Shown here: piece by piece, positions 15,350 to 23,900 of the stretch
Position numbering within the stretch: the first letter of the stretch is position 1
Layout of the letters: every line of letters begins with the position of its first letter
Assembly: GCF_000226955.1 (NCBI RefSeq)
Contig: NZ_AGFU01000050.1
Location: 23,581 to 87,580 of the forward strand
From: Sphingomonas elodea ATCC 31461
Lineage (GTDB): Bacteria > Pseudomonadota > Alphaproteobacteria > Sphingomonadales > Sphingomonadaceae
Direction: 5' to 3'
Length of the DNA stretch: 64,000 bases
Position numbers and translations under genes: made by a program
The notes under the pieces: generated by a model
The model's input: only the letters and a program-made list of their open reading frames with translations
Database searches by the model: none
What the model was told of the DNA's origin: nothing

Positions 15350-17953
15350 ATGCGCATTGGTCTCGCCACGGCCCTGCTCGCGTCGGCAGCATGGGCGGCG
15401 CCCGTCTGGGCCCAAACCACCGAACAACCCGCCCAGCCGGACACCAAACAGCAGGATGGCGGCATCGCGGAGATCGTCGTTACGGCGCAGAAGCGCGCCG
15501 AGAACGTCCAGGACGTGCCGATCGCCATTTCCGCCTTCGGCGCCGACACGCTGCAGGAGCGCGCCGTGGGTAGCGTCTCCCAGCTGTCCGCCATCGCGCC
15601 CAACGTCAATCTCGATGCCGGCACGCCCTTTTCGGGATCGCCCGCCGTGCTCTCCGCCTATATCCGCGGCATCGGCTCGGACGATTTCGCCTTCAACATC
15701 GATCCCGGCGTCGGCCTCTATCTCGACGGCGTCTATCTCGCGCGCACGGTGGGCGCGAACCAGGACCTGATGGACGTCGCCCGGGTCGAGGTGCTGAAGG
15801 GCCCGCAGGGCACGTTGTTCGGCCGCAACACGATCGGCGGCGCGATCTCGATCGTCACCCGCGATCCGGGCAAGGACTTCCGCGTTCAGGGCGACGTGAC
15901 CACCGGCAGCTACAAGCGGCTGGGTGCGCGCGGGTCGATCGACATCCCCATCACCGACGGGCTGGGCGCGATCCTGAGCTTTGGCGTGCAGTCGCGCGAC
16001 GGCTTCCTCGAGCGCATCCCCTATCCGGACCAGCGCGCCAACAATACCCCGTCCTACACGGCCTTCTCGGCCGCAGGCTATGGCAATGCCCAGCGCGAAG
16101 GCGGCAACGACAACTGGAACCTGCGCAGCAAGGTCAAATGGTCCAACGGCGGGCCGCTCACCCTCACCCTCTCCGGCGACTATAGCCGCGACAAGGGTAC
16201 CAGCGCCAACAAGCTGCTCGGCACGGCCGAGACCGTGCCCGGCAACTTCGCCGGCACCACCAACCTGCCCGGGACCGGCTTCGACCCAACCGGCACCACC
16301 GGCTTCAACTTCGCCGGGCTTTACAACTTCTGCATCGGAGCGACCCAGGCGCAGATCGCCGCACGCGGCGCACAGGCGCTGTGCGGCACCTCCGGCACCC
16401 AGTTCAATCCACGCTTTCAGGTGCCGAGCTATGCCGGGGTCAATGTCGACGGCAATCCGGCGAACAACCGCCTGCCCTGGGACAGCCGCTATGTGCTCTC
16501 CGATCCGGACAAGAGCTACGCCACCGGCAACGCCTTTTCCGATCTCAGGAACTGGGGCTTTTCCGGCGTTATCGACTATGACCTGAGCGACGCGGTCGCG
16601 CTCAAGTCGATCACCGCCTATCGCCAGCTCGACTGGAGCGCCGGGCTGGACGCGGATGGATCCCCGCTCAACTTCCTCCAGCTCAGCTTCAACATGCGCC
16701 AGTGGCAGTTCAGCCAGGAAGTGCAGCTGCTCGGCAAGGCGCTCGACAACAAGCTGAACTATGTGCTCGGCGGCTATTATTTCAAGGAAGCGGGCAACCT
16801 CCACGACTTCGTGACGTTCGCCGAGGGCCAGGTGCAGGTGGATGGCCCCAACCGGCTGGAAACCGCCAACTATGCCGCGTTCGGCCAGATCGACTATCGC
16901 CCGACCGACTGGCTCGGCCTGACCGTCGGCGGCCGCTACACCAACGAGAAGAAGCGGTTCGAGGGCGGCCAGCAGGAGCTGAACGGCTTCAACTACAAGC
17001 TGTTCGGTTGCTCGGACGCGAACGGCAACATCACGCCGAACGGACCCTTCCCGCTCGCCCCCATCCCCTGCCGGGTGGGTCTGGGCTATCCGGATCCGAG
17101 CAATCCGGTGCGCGTCTATGTGCCGGGAATGAACCGCAAGTCGTTCAGCGATTTCTCGCCCAAATTCGGCGTGCAGCTGCACCCGAATGACGACGTCATG
17201 CTCTACGGCAGCTGGTCGCGCGGCTACAAGACCGGCGGCTGGACCACCCGCCTCACCAACCCGCAGGGCAATGTCGCGCCAGATTTCAACGAGGAGACCG
17301 CGACGACCTGGGAAGTCGGCGTGAAGTCGACGCTGCTCGACCGGAAGCTGCAGCTGAACGCCGCCGCCTTCAGCACCGACTACAAGGATATCCAGCTCAA
17401 CATCCAGATCGGCACCTCGCCCACCATCGCCAATGCCGGCGACGCGCGGATCCGAGGATTCGAACTGGAAGCGATCGCCGCGCCGGTGCGGGGTCTGACC
17501 GTCAACGCCTCGCTGGGCTATATCGACGCGGTCTACACCCGCGTCTCGGCGGCCGCGGCCGCGGTGGGCGGCACCAACGCGTTCCAGGCGGGCACGCTGG
17601 TCGGCACGTCGCTCCCCAAGACCCCGAACTGGAAGGTGAACCTCTCGCCGCGCTACGAAACGCGGATCGGCAATGGCGGATCGCTGATCTTCCTCGCCGA
17701 CTGGAGCCATGCCAGCAGTTTGTGGAACGACACCCAGCGCACCTTCATCCTCCGACGTGCCGCGGTCGACCTGGTCAATGCCAGCATCGCCTATCAGGAA
17801 CCCGGCGAGCATTGGACGCTGACGGTCGGGGGCACCAACCTCACCGACAACCGCTATCTCACCTCCGGCGGCTCGAACATCGCCGACGGCACCTTCTTCG
17901 GCACCTATAGCCGCCCGCGCGAATGGTATGCGCGCTTCGGCTTCAAGTTCTGA
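15350..17953 (+). CDS. TonB-dependent receptor
   Basis: Outer-membrane, energy-coupled receptor of 867 residues. Signal peptide MRIGLATALLASAAWAAPVWA, TonB-box-like EIVVTAQKRAE at about 44, plug domain (about 55-165; GPQGTLFGRNTIGGAISI) and a 22-strand-type barrel ending in the terminal aromatic signature WYARFGFKF. The start ATG at 15350 has GGGAGAGG upstream. Directly followed by alcohol dehydrogenase, hydrolase and vanillate demethylase genes, so it may import lignin-derived aromatics or their esters or ethers. In SYK-6 such uptake by TonB receptors is known; here the substrate is inferred from context. No iron-related genes are nearby. Confidence 0.93.
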   Translation: MRIGLATALLASAAWAAPVWAQTTEQPAQPDTKQQDGGIAEIVVTAQKRAENVQDVPIAISAFGADTLQERAVGSVSQLSAIAPNVNLDAGTPFSGSPAVLSAYIRGIGSDDFAFNIDPGVGLYLDGVYLARTVGANQDLMDVARVEVLKGPQGTLFGRNTIGGAISIVTRDPGKDFRVQGDVTTGSYKRLGARGSIDIPITDGLGAILSFGVQSRDGFLERIPYPDQRANNTPSYTAFSAAGYGNAQREGGNDNWNLRSKVKWSNGGPLTLTLSGDYSRDKGTSANKLLGTAETVPGNFAGTTNLPGTGFDPTGTTGFNFAGLYNFCIGATQAQIAARGAQALCGTSGTQFNPRFQVPSYAGVNVDGNPANNRLPWDSRYVLSDPDKSYATGNAFSDLRNWGFSGVIDYDLSDAVALKSITAYRQLDWSAGLDADGSPLNFLQLSFNMRQWQFSQEVQLLGKALDNKLNYVLGGYYFKEAGNLHDFVTFAEGQVQVDGPNRLETANYAAFGQIDYRPTDWLGLTVGGRYTNEKKRFEGGQQELNGFNYKLFGCSDANGNITPNGPFPLAPIPCRVGLGYPDPSNPVRVYVPGMNRKSFSDFSPKFGVQLHPNDDVMLYGSWSRGYKTGGWTTRLTNPQGNVAPDFNEETATTWEVGVKSTLLDRKLQLNAAAFSTDYKDIQLNIQIGTSPTIANAGDARIRGFELEAIAAPVRGLTVNASLGYIDAVYTRVSAAAAAVGGTNAFQAGTLVGTSLPKTPNWKVNLSPRYETRIGNGGSLIFLADWSHASSLWNDTQRTFILRRAAVDLVNASIAYQEPGEHWTLTVGGTNLTDNRYLTSGGSNIADGTFFGTYSRPREWYARFGFKF

Positions 17954-17966
17954 CGGGAGCGCTTCC

Positions 17967-19049
17967 ATGGACATTCAGGCAGCCGTCACCGAGGCGGCAG
18001 GCGGCGGCTTCCGGATCGAGACGCTGCGGATCGATCCGCCGGGGCCGGAACAGGTGCTGGTGCGGATCACCGCCTGCGGCGTGTGCCACACCGACATGGT
18101 GATGCGCGACGGCGCCCTCCCCGTGCCGTTCCCCGCCGTGTTCGGCCATGAGGGCGCGGGGGTGGTCGAGGCGGTGGGGCCGGGGGTGACCGGCCTCGCC
18201 CCCGGCGACCCGGTGCTGCTCAGCTTCGACAGCTGCGGGGCATGCCCGGCCTGCCACGAGCATCAGCCGGGCTATTGCCCCGAATTCTTCCCGCGCAACT
18301 TCCTCGGCGCGCTGGCACCCGGGCAGGGCGGCCTGTGGCGTGGGGAAGAACGGGTTGGGAGCAACATCTTCGGCCAGTCCGCCTTCGCGAGCCATGCGCT
18401 CGCCCATCCGCGAAACGTGGTGAAGGTGGACGCGGACCTGCCGCTCCACCTGCTCGCGCCGCTAGGTTGCGGCATCCAGACCGGTGCTGGCACGGTGCTG
18501 GAGACGCTGAAACTCCAGGCGGGCCAGTCGATCGCGGTGTTCGGCGCGGGCGCGGTCGGGCTTGCGGCCGTGATGGCCGCGCGTATCGCCGGTGCCGGCC
18601 GGATCGCGCTGCTCGACCGCCACGCCCATCGCCTCGACCTCGGCGGCGAGCTCGGCGCCACGGAGACCGCGACGAGCATCGACGCCCTCCGCGGGCCATT
18701 CGACTTCGTCGTCGACACGACCGGGGTCCCGGCGCTGCTGGTCCAGGCGGTCGACCTGCTTGCCGCGCGGGGAACCTTGGCGCTGGTCGGCGCCTACCCC
18801 TCCGATCCCAAGCTCGCGATCGACGCCTCGGCGATCATGAGCCTGGGTCGCAGGATCGTCGGGGTAGTGGAGGGCGGAATCGATCCGCAGCGCTTCGTGC
18901 CCGAGCTGATCGAGCACTATCGCGCCGGCTGGCTGCCGATGGAGAAACTGGTGCGGACCTATCCCTTCGCCGCCATCGACCAGGCGGTGCACGATTCGGA
19001 AACCGGCGCCGTGATCAAGCCGGTGCTGCTGATGGAGCAGGATTCATGA
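17967..19049 (+). CDS. Zinc-dependent NAD(P) alcohol dehydrogenase (aryl-alcohol type)
   Basis: Medium-chain dehydrogenase of 360 residues. Catalytic zinc ligands C37 (ACGVCHTD) and H61 (GHEGAGVVE), structural zinc cysteines C90, C93, C96 and C104, and a Rossmann GAGAVGLAAVMAA. Overall it resembles benzyl/aryl-alcohol dehydrogenases (XylB-like). In this setting it could oxidise vanillyl, coniferyl or similar alcohols to aldehydes for the dehydrogenases nearby (inference). The start ATG at 17967 lies 13 bases after the TonB receptor stop with GGGAG upstream, so the genes are probably one operon. Its stop overlaps the next start as ATGA. Confidence 0.88.
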   Translation: MDIQAAVTEAAGGGFRIETLRIDPPGPEQVLVRITACGVCHTDMVMRDGALPVPFPAVFGHEGAGVVEAVGPGVTGLAPGDPVLLSFDSCGACPACHEHQPGYCPEFFPRNFLGALAPGQGGLWRGEERVGSNIFGQSAFASHALAHPRNVVKVDADLPLHLLAPLGCGIQTGAGTVLETLKLQAGQSIAVFGAGAVGLAAVMAARIAGAGRIALLDRHAHRLDLGGELGATETATSIDALRGPFDFVVDTTGVPALLVQAVDLLAARGTLALVGAYPSDPKLAIDASAIMSLGRRIVGVVEGGIDPQRFVPELIEHYRAGWLPMEKLVRTYPFAAIDQAVHDSETGAVIKPVLLMEQDS

Positions 19050-20017
19050 CCGAAACCACGCTGCGGCCGGACGTCGCCGCCTTCCTCGCCTATCTGGCAG
19101 AAAACGCCTCGCCCCCACTTTCGGCGTTGCCGGTGGAAGCCGGGCGGCTGGTGATGCGGGCGAATTGCGCGGTAGCCGATCTGCCACCGCTGTCGATCGC
19201 GCGCGTACAGGATTGGACCATACCCGGCCCCGCCGGGCCGCTTCCCGCACGGCTCTACGACCGACGCCTCGACCGCATTGCGAGCCCGCTGGTCCTGTTC
19301 TTCCATGGCGGCGGCTTCGTCATCGGCGACCTCGGCACCCATCACAGCTTCTGTACCTGGCTGGCCGACACGCTGGACCTGCCGGTGCTGGCGGTCGACT
19401 ATCGTCTCGCGCCCGAACATCCCTTTCCCGCTGCGCCCGAGGATGCCGAGGCTGCAGCCCGCTGGGTGGGCTCGACGCCGGACGCGTTCGGCTTCCAGGT
19501 TACCGGCGTCATCCCCTGCGGCGACAGCGCGGGCGGCAATCTCGCCATCGTCACCGCCCAGCAGCTCGCGCTGCGTCCCGCCGCGGTGCCGCTGCGCGCC
19601 TGCTGGGCCTTTTATCCCTATATGGGCGGCGGTACCGACTGGCCGTCCTACCGCAGGTTCGGCGAAGGCTTCTTCCTCAGCAAGGACGAGATGGCCTGGT
19701 TCGACGCCCAGTACCAGGCACCCGCCGGCGACCCGCGCCATGACTGCATCCATGGGCCGATTCCCCCGGTACCGTTGCTGCTCCACACCGCAGGCCTCGA
19801 TCCGCTGCGCGACGCCGCCCATGCCTATGCCGATCGGGTGGAAGCGGCAGGCGTGCCCGTGCAACGGCTGGAGGCCGAAGGCATGATCCATGGCTTCATC
19901 CATTTCCGCCAGGCGCTGCCCTCCGCGCAGGAGGACTGCGCCGCCTTTGCGAGGGCGGCCAAGACGATGCTGGCCGCATTGCCGGAGCATAGGGCACTTG
20001 ACTCCCTCTCCGTTTGA
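19046..20017 (+). CDS. Alpha/beta hydrolase of the hormone-sensitive lipase family
   Basis: Esterase of 323 residues. Oxyanion-hole motif FFHGGGFVIGD, the DYRLAPEHPFPAA block, nucleophile elbow GDSAGGN, acidic residue in the TAGLDPLRD region and catalytic histidine in GMIHGFIHF identify the HSL (family IV) group. No signal peptide, so cytoplasmic. Overlaps the alcohol dehydrogenase by 4 bases (translational coupling). The context of aromatic uptake and oxidation suggests an aryl ester substrate, but specificity cannot be read from sequence. Confidence 0.88.
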   Translation: MTETTLRPDVAAFLAYLAENASPPLSALPVEAGRLVMRANCAVADLPPLSIARVQDWTIPGPAGPLPARLYDRRLDRIASPLVLFFHGGGFVIGDLGTHHSFCTWLADTLDLPVLAVDYRLAPEHPFPAAPEDAEAAARWVGSTPDAFGFQVTGVIPCGDSAGGNLAIVTAQQLALRPAAVPLRACWAFYPYMGGGTDWPSYRRFGEGFFLSKDEMAWFDAQYQAPAGDPRHDCIHGPIPPVPLLLHTAGLDPLRDAAHAYADRVEAAGVPVQRLEAEGMIHGFIHFRQALPSAQEDCAAFARAAKTMLAALPEHRALDSLSV

Positions 20018-20022
20018 CCCTC

Positions 20023-20036
20023 TATTGGATCCAATA
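20023..20036. promoter_or_regulatory. VanR operator upstream of vanA
   Basis: Perfect 14-base palindrome TATTGGATCCAATA, 15 bases before the vanA start. Its core ATTGGATCCAAT is, from memory, the operator of the GntR-type vanillate repressor VanR of Caulobacter and relatives. A VanR-type gene lies directly downstream of vanA, which supports both assignments. Confidence 0.8.
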
Positions 20037-20051
20037 ACGGAGAGGACACCC

Positions 20052-21140
20052 ATGGTCGAGCAGATCGCCACCACGCACCGCGCCCCCCAGACCTGGCCCA
20101 AAGAGGCCTGGTATGTCGCCGCATCCGCCGGCGAATTGGCCGACCGACCGCTGGGCCGGACAATCTGTGGCCAGCCCATGGTGTTCTTCCGCGGGGCCGA
20201 GGGCCAGGCGATCGCGCTCGAGGATTTCTGCCCGCACCGCGGCGCGCCCTTGTCGCTCGGCTTCGTCCGCGATGGCGAACTGGTCTGCGGCTATCACGGG
20301 CTGGTCATGGGCTGCACGGGCCGCGCCACGTCAATGCCCGGCCAGCGTGTCGACAGATTCGCCGGCGTCCGCCGCTTCGCGGTGATCGAACGCTATGGCT
20401 TTCTCTGGGTCTGGCCCGGCGATTTCGAGACCGCCGATCCCGCTAGGCTCCACCATCTCGAATGGGCGGAGAGCCCCGAATGGGCCTATGGCGGCGGCTA
20501 TTACCACATCCACTGCGACTATCGGCTGATGATCGACAACCTCATGGACCTCACCCATGAGACCTATGTCCACAGCAGCAGCATCGGCCAGAAGGAGATC
20601 GACGAGGCGCCGGTCGAGACGCTGATCGATGGCGAACAGGTCGTCACTCGCCGGTTCATGGACGGGATCGAGGCACCGCCCTTCTGGAAGATGGCGCTGC
20701 GCGGCGCGGGCCTACCCGATGACCAGCCGGTGGATCGCTGGCAGATCTGCCGCTTCACCCTGCCCAGCCACGTGCTGATCGAAGTAGGCGTCGCGCTCGC
20801 CGGCAAGGGCGGCTATGATGCCGAGGATCGCTGGAAGGCGTCCAGCATCGTCGTCGACTTCATCACCCCCGAGACCGAGACGTCGCACCATTATTTCTGG
20901 GGCATGGCGCGCCGCTTCGCCGTGGCCGACACGGCGCTGACCGATACGATCCGCACCGGCCAGGGCACGATCTTCGGCGAGGATCTGGAAATGCTCGAAC
21001 GCCAGCAGGCCAATCTGCTGCGCTATCCCGAGCGCAAACTGATGAAGCTCAACATCGATGCCGGCGGCGTGCGTTCCCGACTGATGATCGACCGGGCGAT
21101 CGCGGCGGAGCGGCGCCCGGAAGTCGAAGCCGCCGCCTGA
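20052..21140 (+). CDS. vanA: Vanillate O-demethylase, oxygenase subunit
   Basis: Rieske non-heme iron oxygenase converting vanillate to protocatechuate and formaldehyde. 362 residues. The N-terminal Rieske centre has ligands C60, H62, C79 and H82 (FCPHRGAP and CGYHGL). The mononuclear iron site follows as NLMDLTHETYVH with D166, H169 and H174. The N-terminus WPKEAWYVAASAGELADRPL matches VanA-type oxygenases. The start ATG at 20052 lies downstream of a VanR palindrome. The partner reductase VanB is absent from the window, so electrons must come from a reductase encoded elsewhere. A related aromatic-ring ether demethylase is the main alternative. Confidence 0.87.
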   Translation: MVEQIATTHRAPQTWPKEAWYVAASAGELADRPLGRTICGQPMVFFRGAEGQAIALEDFCPHRGAPLSLGFVRDGELVCGYHGLVMGCTGRATSMPGQRVDRFAGVRRFAVIERYGFLWVWPGDFETADPARLHHLEWAESPEWAYGGGYYHIHCDYRLMIDNLMDLTHETYVHSSSIGQKEIDEAPVETLIDGEQVVTRRFMDGIEAPPFWKMALRGAGLPDDQPVDRWQICRFTLPSHVLIEVGVALAGKGGYDAEDRWKASSIVVDFITPETETSHHYFWGMARRFAVADTALTDTIRTGQGTIFGEDLEMLERQQANLLRYPERKLMKLNIDAGGVRSRLMIDRAIAAERRPEVEAAA

Positions 21141-21181
21141 CCCCTTGGCGCCACGCCGCGCCAATGCTTTAAGCGCGGGTG

Positions 21182-21871
21182 ATGGAAAAGCCTGCCAAGC
21201 CGGGCCAGCAGGTGCTGGTCGCCCTTCGCCGAATGATCGCAGACGGATCGATCCAGCCGGGCGACCGCATCGCCGAGATCCCGACCGCCGAGATGCTGGG
21301 CGTCTCGCGCATGCCGGTACGCACCGCCTTGCGGGCGCTGGAGCATGAAGGGCTGGTGGTGAAGCTCGGCGCGCGGGGCTATACGCCGCGCGCGGTCGAC
21401 GCCGCGGCAATCACCGGCGCGATCGAGGTGCGCGGCGTGCTGGAGGGGCTCGCGGCACGTCGTCTCGCCGAACGCGGGCTGACCGAGAAGGAACAGGCAC
21501 ACCTCACCGCGATCCTCGCCGATGGCGACACGCTGTTCGCCAAGGGGCATCTGGCGGACGGCGACCTGGACGGATTCTACCGCTACAATCTGGCCTTTCA
21601 CGACCTGTTGATCACGGCGAGCGGCAATCCCTCGATCGCGTTGGCGCTGGGACGCAACAACCACCTGCCCTTCGCCTCGGCAGCGGCATTGGCGCTCGAC
21701 TGGGAAGATCTGGAGGGCGAGTATCGCCACCTGCTGGCGGCACATCACGAACACCGGGCGGTGTTCGAGGCGATCGCCGGCGGCGATGCCGATCGGGCCG
21801 AACGGCTGATGCGCGGCCATGCTGCCGTGGCCATCGCCAACCGGCGCGCCTTTCGCCTGCTCGCGGGGTAA
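21182..21871 (+). CDS. vanR: GntR-family (FCD) repressor, VanR-like
   Basis: FadR-subfamily regulator of 229 residues: N-terminal winged helix-turn-helix ([20 protein letters not shown]) and C-terminal FCD ligand-binding domain (about 80-215, with metal-binding-type residues in [12 protein letters not shown] and [11 protein letters not shown]). The start ATG at 21182 is preceded in frame by a GTG; no strong ribosome site is visible. It follows vanA by 41 bases. With the palindrome before vanA, this is the classical vanillate-responsive VanR arrangement. Ligand identity is inferred from that. Confidence 0.85.
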   Translation: MEKPAKPGQQVLVALRRMIADGSIQPGDRIAEIPTAEMLGVSRMPVRTALRALEHEGLVVKLGARGYTPRAVDAAAITGAIEVRGVLEGLAARRLAERGLTEKEQAHLTAILADGDTLFAKGHLADGDLDGFYRYNLAFHDLLITASGNPSIALALGRNNHLPFASAAALALDWEDLEGEYRHLLAAHHEHRAVFEAIAGGDADRAERLMRGHAAVAIANRRAFRLLAG

Positions 21872-21888
21872 GCCGCCCCCGAGGCGGC
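21872..21888 (+). terminator. Hairpin directly after vanR
   Basis: GCCGCC/GGCGGC 6-base stem with 5-base loop starting immediately after the stop codon. GC-rich but without a T-run; likely 3' end of the van transcript. Confidence 0.4.
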
Positions 21889-21952
21889 CCGTATGTCCAT
21901 AAAGACAGGTGCTTGGCAGCGCCGGGAAGCCGCGCATCGCCTATAGATACCT

Positions 21953-22291
21953 ATGCTCTTTTCCCGTCGATCACCCGCACCGCGGAGGCCAGGACCCTTT
22001 GCGCTGACGGCGCAGGCGATCGCGCTCGCCGGTGTGGGCGTGCTCGGCTTCGTACCGCCGAGCCATGGCAGCATGGTACTGATCCCGCTGACGGACGCCG
22101 GTGCCGCCGCATTGGCGCGGCTGGCCGAGGAGTCCGGTGCGGCGATCACCGGCGTCGGCCGCCTGCCGGGGACACGGTTCGTCACCGGCACGCGCGACAG
22201 GATCATGCCGCGCATGCTCGCGCACGGTGTGCTGGTGCTGCGCGGAAGCCCTCCCTTCTGCAGCGATCCCGTCGCTTCGGAACCCCGATGA
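21953..22291 (+). CDS. Hypothetical small exported or membrane-anchored protein
   Basis: 112 residues, family not recognised. One hydrophobic stretch ([19 protein letters not shown], about 16-34) could be a signal anchor. The remainder contains [20 protein letters not shown] and GVLVLRG, giving an alpha/beta look. Its stop overlaps the start of the receptor gene by 4 bases (ATGA), which supports real translation and coupling. No clear ribosome site precedes ATG 21953. Confidence 0.55.
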   Translation: MLFSRRSPAPRRPGPFALTAQAIALAGVGVLGFVPPSHGSMVLIPLTDAGAAALARLAEESGAAITGVGRLPGTRFVTGTRDRIMPRMLAHGVLVLRGSPPFCSDPVASEPR

Positions 22292-23829
22292 CGCGCCTGT
22301 CCCTCGACTCCCTCCGATCCACCGGCATGCGGCTGCTCGCCGCGCTGATGGCGCTTCTGGCACTGGCCGGTGCCGTCGGCGGGCTGGCGACCGGACAGGC
22401 GATGCTCGCCGGCGCTTCGCTGGTGGTGGCGGCCTATCCGCTGCTCCTCGCGCTGCAGGGCGCGATTGATCCCCGATGTCGCCTGATCGTGTCGATGACC
22501 ATCGTGGCCCAGCCTGCGCTGCTGCTCATCGTGTTCCGCGGTCAGGCCTGGCAGCCCGACCTGCACATGATCTTCTTCGCCGCGCTCGCGGCCTGCGCGG
22601 TGCTGTGCGACGCGCGCGCGATCGTCGCCGGTACGGCGGTCGTCGCGGTGCACCACCTGCTGTTCGGGCTGCTCGTGCCGGACTGGGTGTTCACCAATGG
22701 CGGCGGCCTGCCGCGCATCGTGCTGCACGCGGTGATCCTGGTGTCCCAGGCCGGCGCGCTGATCCTGCTGACCGGCAGCATCAACGGTCTGATCGGGGCG
22801 CTTCAGTCCGAAAGCACGCACCGCGCCGATGCCGAAACCGCCACCGCCGACACGCGCCGTCGGCAGGCGGAGGAGCTGCGCACCATCGTCACGATCCTGA
22901 GCGATGGTCTGGCGGCACTGGCCGAAGGCGACCTCAGCCAGTCGCTCAAGGGCCGCCTCCCGGAAGCCTATGCCGCCCTTGAACGCGCGTTCGACGAAAC
23001 GCTGCAGCAACTGCGGGGGCTGCTGGCAGCGATCAACGACAATGCCGCAGCCATTCGCGGCGGGTCGACCGAGATCGCCCAGGTGGCCGACCAGTTGAGC
23101 CGGCGCACCGAGGAGAATGCCGCCGCGCTGCGCGATACGACCGGCGCCGTAAAGCGTATAGACGAGGGGCTGGTCGCGACCGCGGACGCTGCCGGACGCA
23201 CGCTCGCGCGGGCGAACGATGCGGTCGTCACGGTGCAGGCCGGCCGCGCGGCCGCCGGCGAGGCAGTGGGCGCGATGGGCCGCGTGCACGAGAGCGCCAA
23301 AGGCATCGACAGCGTGATCGAAGGGCTCGACAAGATCGCCTTCCAGACGCGCGTGCTGGCGATGAACGCCGCCGTGGAAGCCGGCCGCGCCGGCGAGGCG
23401 GGCCGCGGCTTCGCGGTCGTGGCGGATCTGGTTTCGGCCCTGGCGATGCGCGCAGAGGAGGAAGCGGGCCGCGCACGGGACCAGCTCACCTCGACCCAGC
23501 TTCAAGTGGGGGAAGCGCTTGGCATGGTCCAGCGGGTAGACGACGCCTTTGCCGGGATCGCCACCGACGTGGACGAGGTCCGCACCGACCTCGCCGACAT
23601 GGCGACCGCCAACCAGTCGCAATCGCGCGCGGTCAATGCGATCAGCGCCACGCTGGCGCGGATGGACGAATCCATGCAGCAGAACGCGACCATGGTCGAG
23701 CAGACCTCGGTCGCCGCCCGCCAGCTGGCCGAGGAAGTGGCGGTGCTGAGCGACAAGGCCAGCCATTTCCGGGCGGACACGCGCGCGTCCGTGCATGGCG
23801 CCCGAGCCCCGGCCCATATGCTGCACTGA
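22288..23829 (+). CDS. Methyl-accepting chemotaxis-type transducer with integral membrane sensor
   Basis: 513 residues. The N-terminal 170 residues form about five to six membrane segments without a periplasmic sensor domain. A HAMP-like linker (about 205-260) and a C-terminal coiled-coil signalling domain follow, with the hairpin tip near 347-385 ([20 protein letters not shown], then [11 protein letters not shown]). The canonical tip reads QTNLLALNAAVEAARAGE, so the N-to-R and A-to-G changes are notable. No che or flagellar genes are near, so it may work with a distant array or in another signalling role. The start ATG at 22288 overlaps the upstream small gene. Confidence 0.88.
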   Translation: MTRLSLDSLRSTGMRLLAALMALLALAGAVGGLATGQAMLAGASLVVAAYPLLLALQGAIDPRCRLIVSMTIVAQPALLLIVFRGQAWQPDLHMIFFAALAACAVLCDARAIVAGTAVVAVHHLLFGLLVPDWVFTNGGGLPRIVLHAVILVSQAGALILLTGSINGLIGALQSESTHRADAETATADTRRRQAEELRTIVTILSDGLAALAEGDLSQSLKGRLPEAYAALERAFDETLQQLRGLLAAINDNAAAIRGGSTEIAQVADQLSRRTEENAAALRDTTGAVKRIDEGLVATADAAGRTLARANDAVVTVQAGRAAAGEAVGAMGRVHESAKGIDSVIEGLDKIAFQTRVLAMNAAVEAGRAGEAGRGFAVVADLVSALAMRAEEEAGRARDQLTSTQLQVGEALGMVQRVDDAFAGIATDVDEVRTDLADMATANQSQSRAVNAISATLARMDESMQQNATMVEQTSVAARQLAEEVAVLSDKASHFRADTRASVHGARAPAHMLH

Positions 23830-23900
23830 TCCGCAGGGAACCCGCTCGCCCTCCGGCTGGTTGAGCCCCTTCGTTCCGGTCCGGCAACAAGGGGAAAGCG

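Noticed and set aside
15185-17974. 929-codon open frame on the minus strand opposite the first TonB receptor
   Set aside because: Antisense shadow typical of high-GC coding DNA; the product is rich in Arg, Gly and Ala repeats with no domain, while the plus strand encodes a full receptor.
23866-23894. CCCCTT/AAGGGG pairing that could mask the DUF4403 ribosome site
   Set aside because: Only six bases with a 17-base loop; noted in the gene entry but too weak for a separate call.
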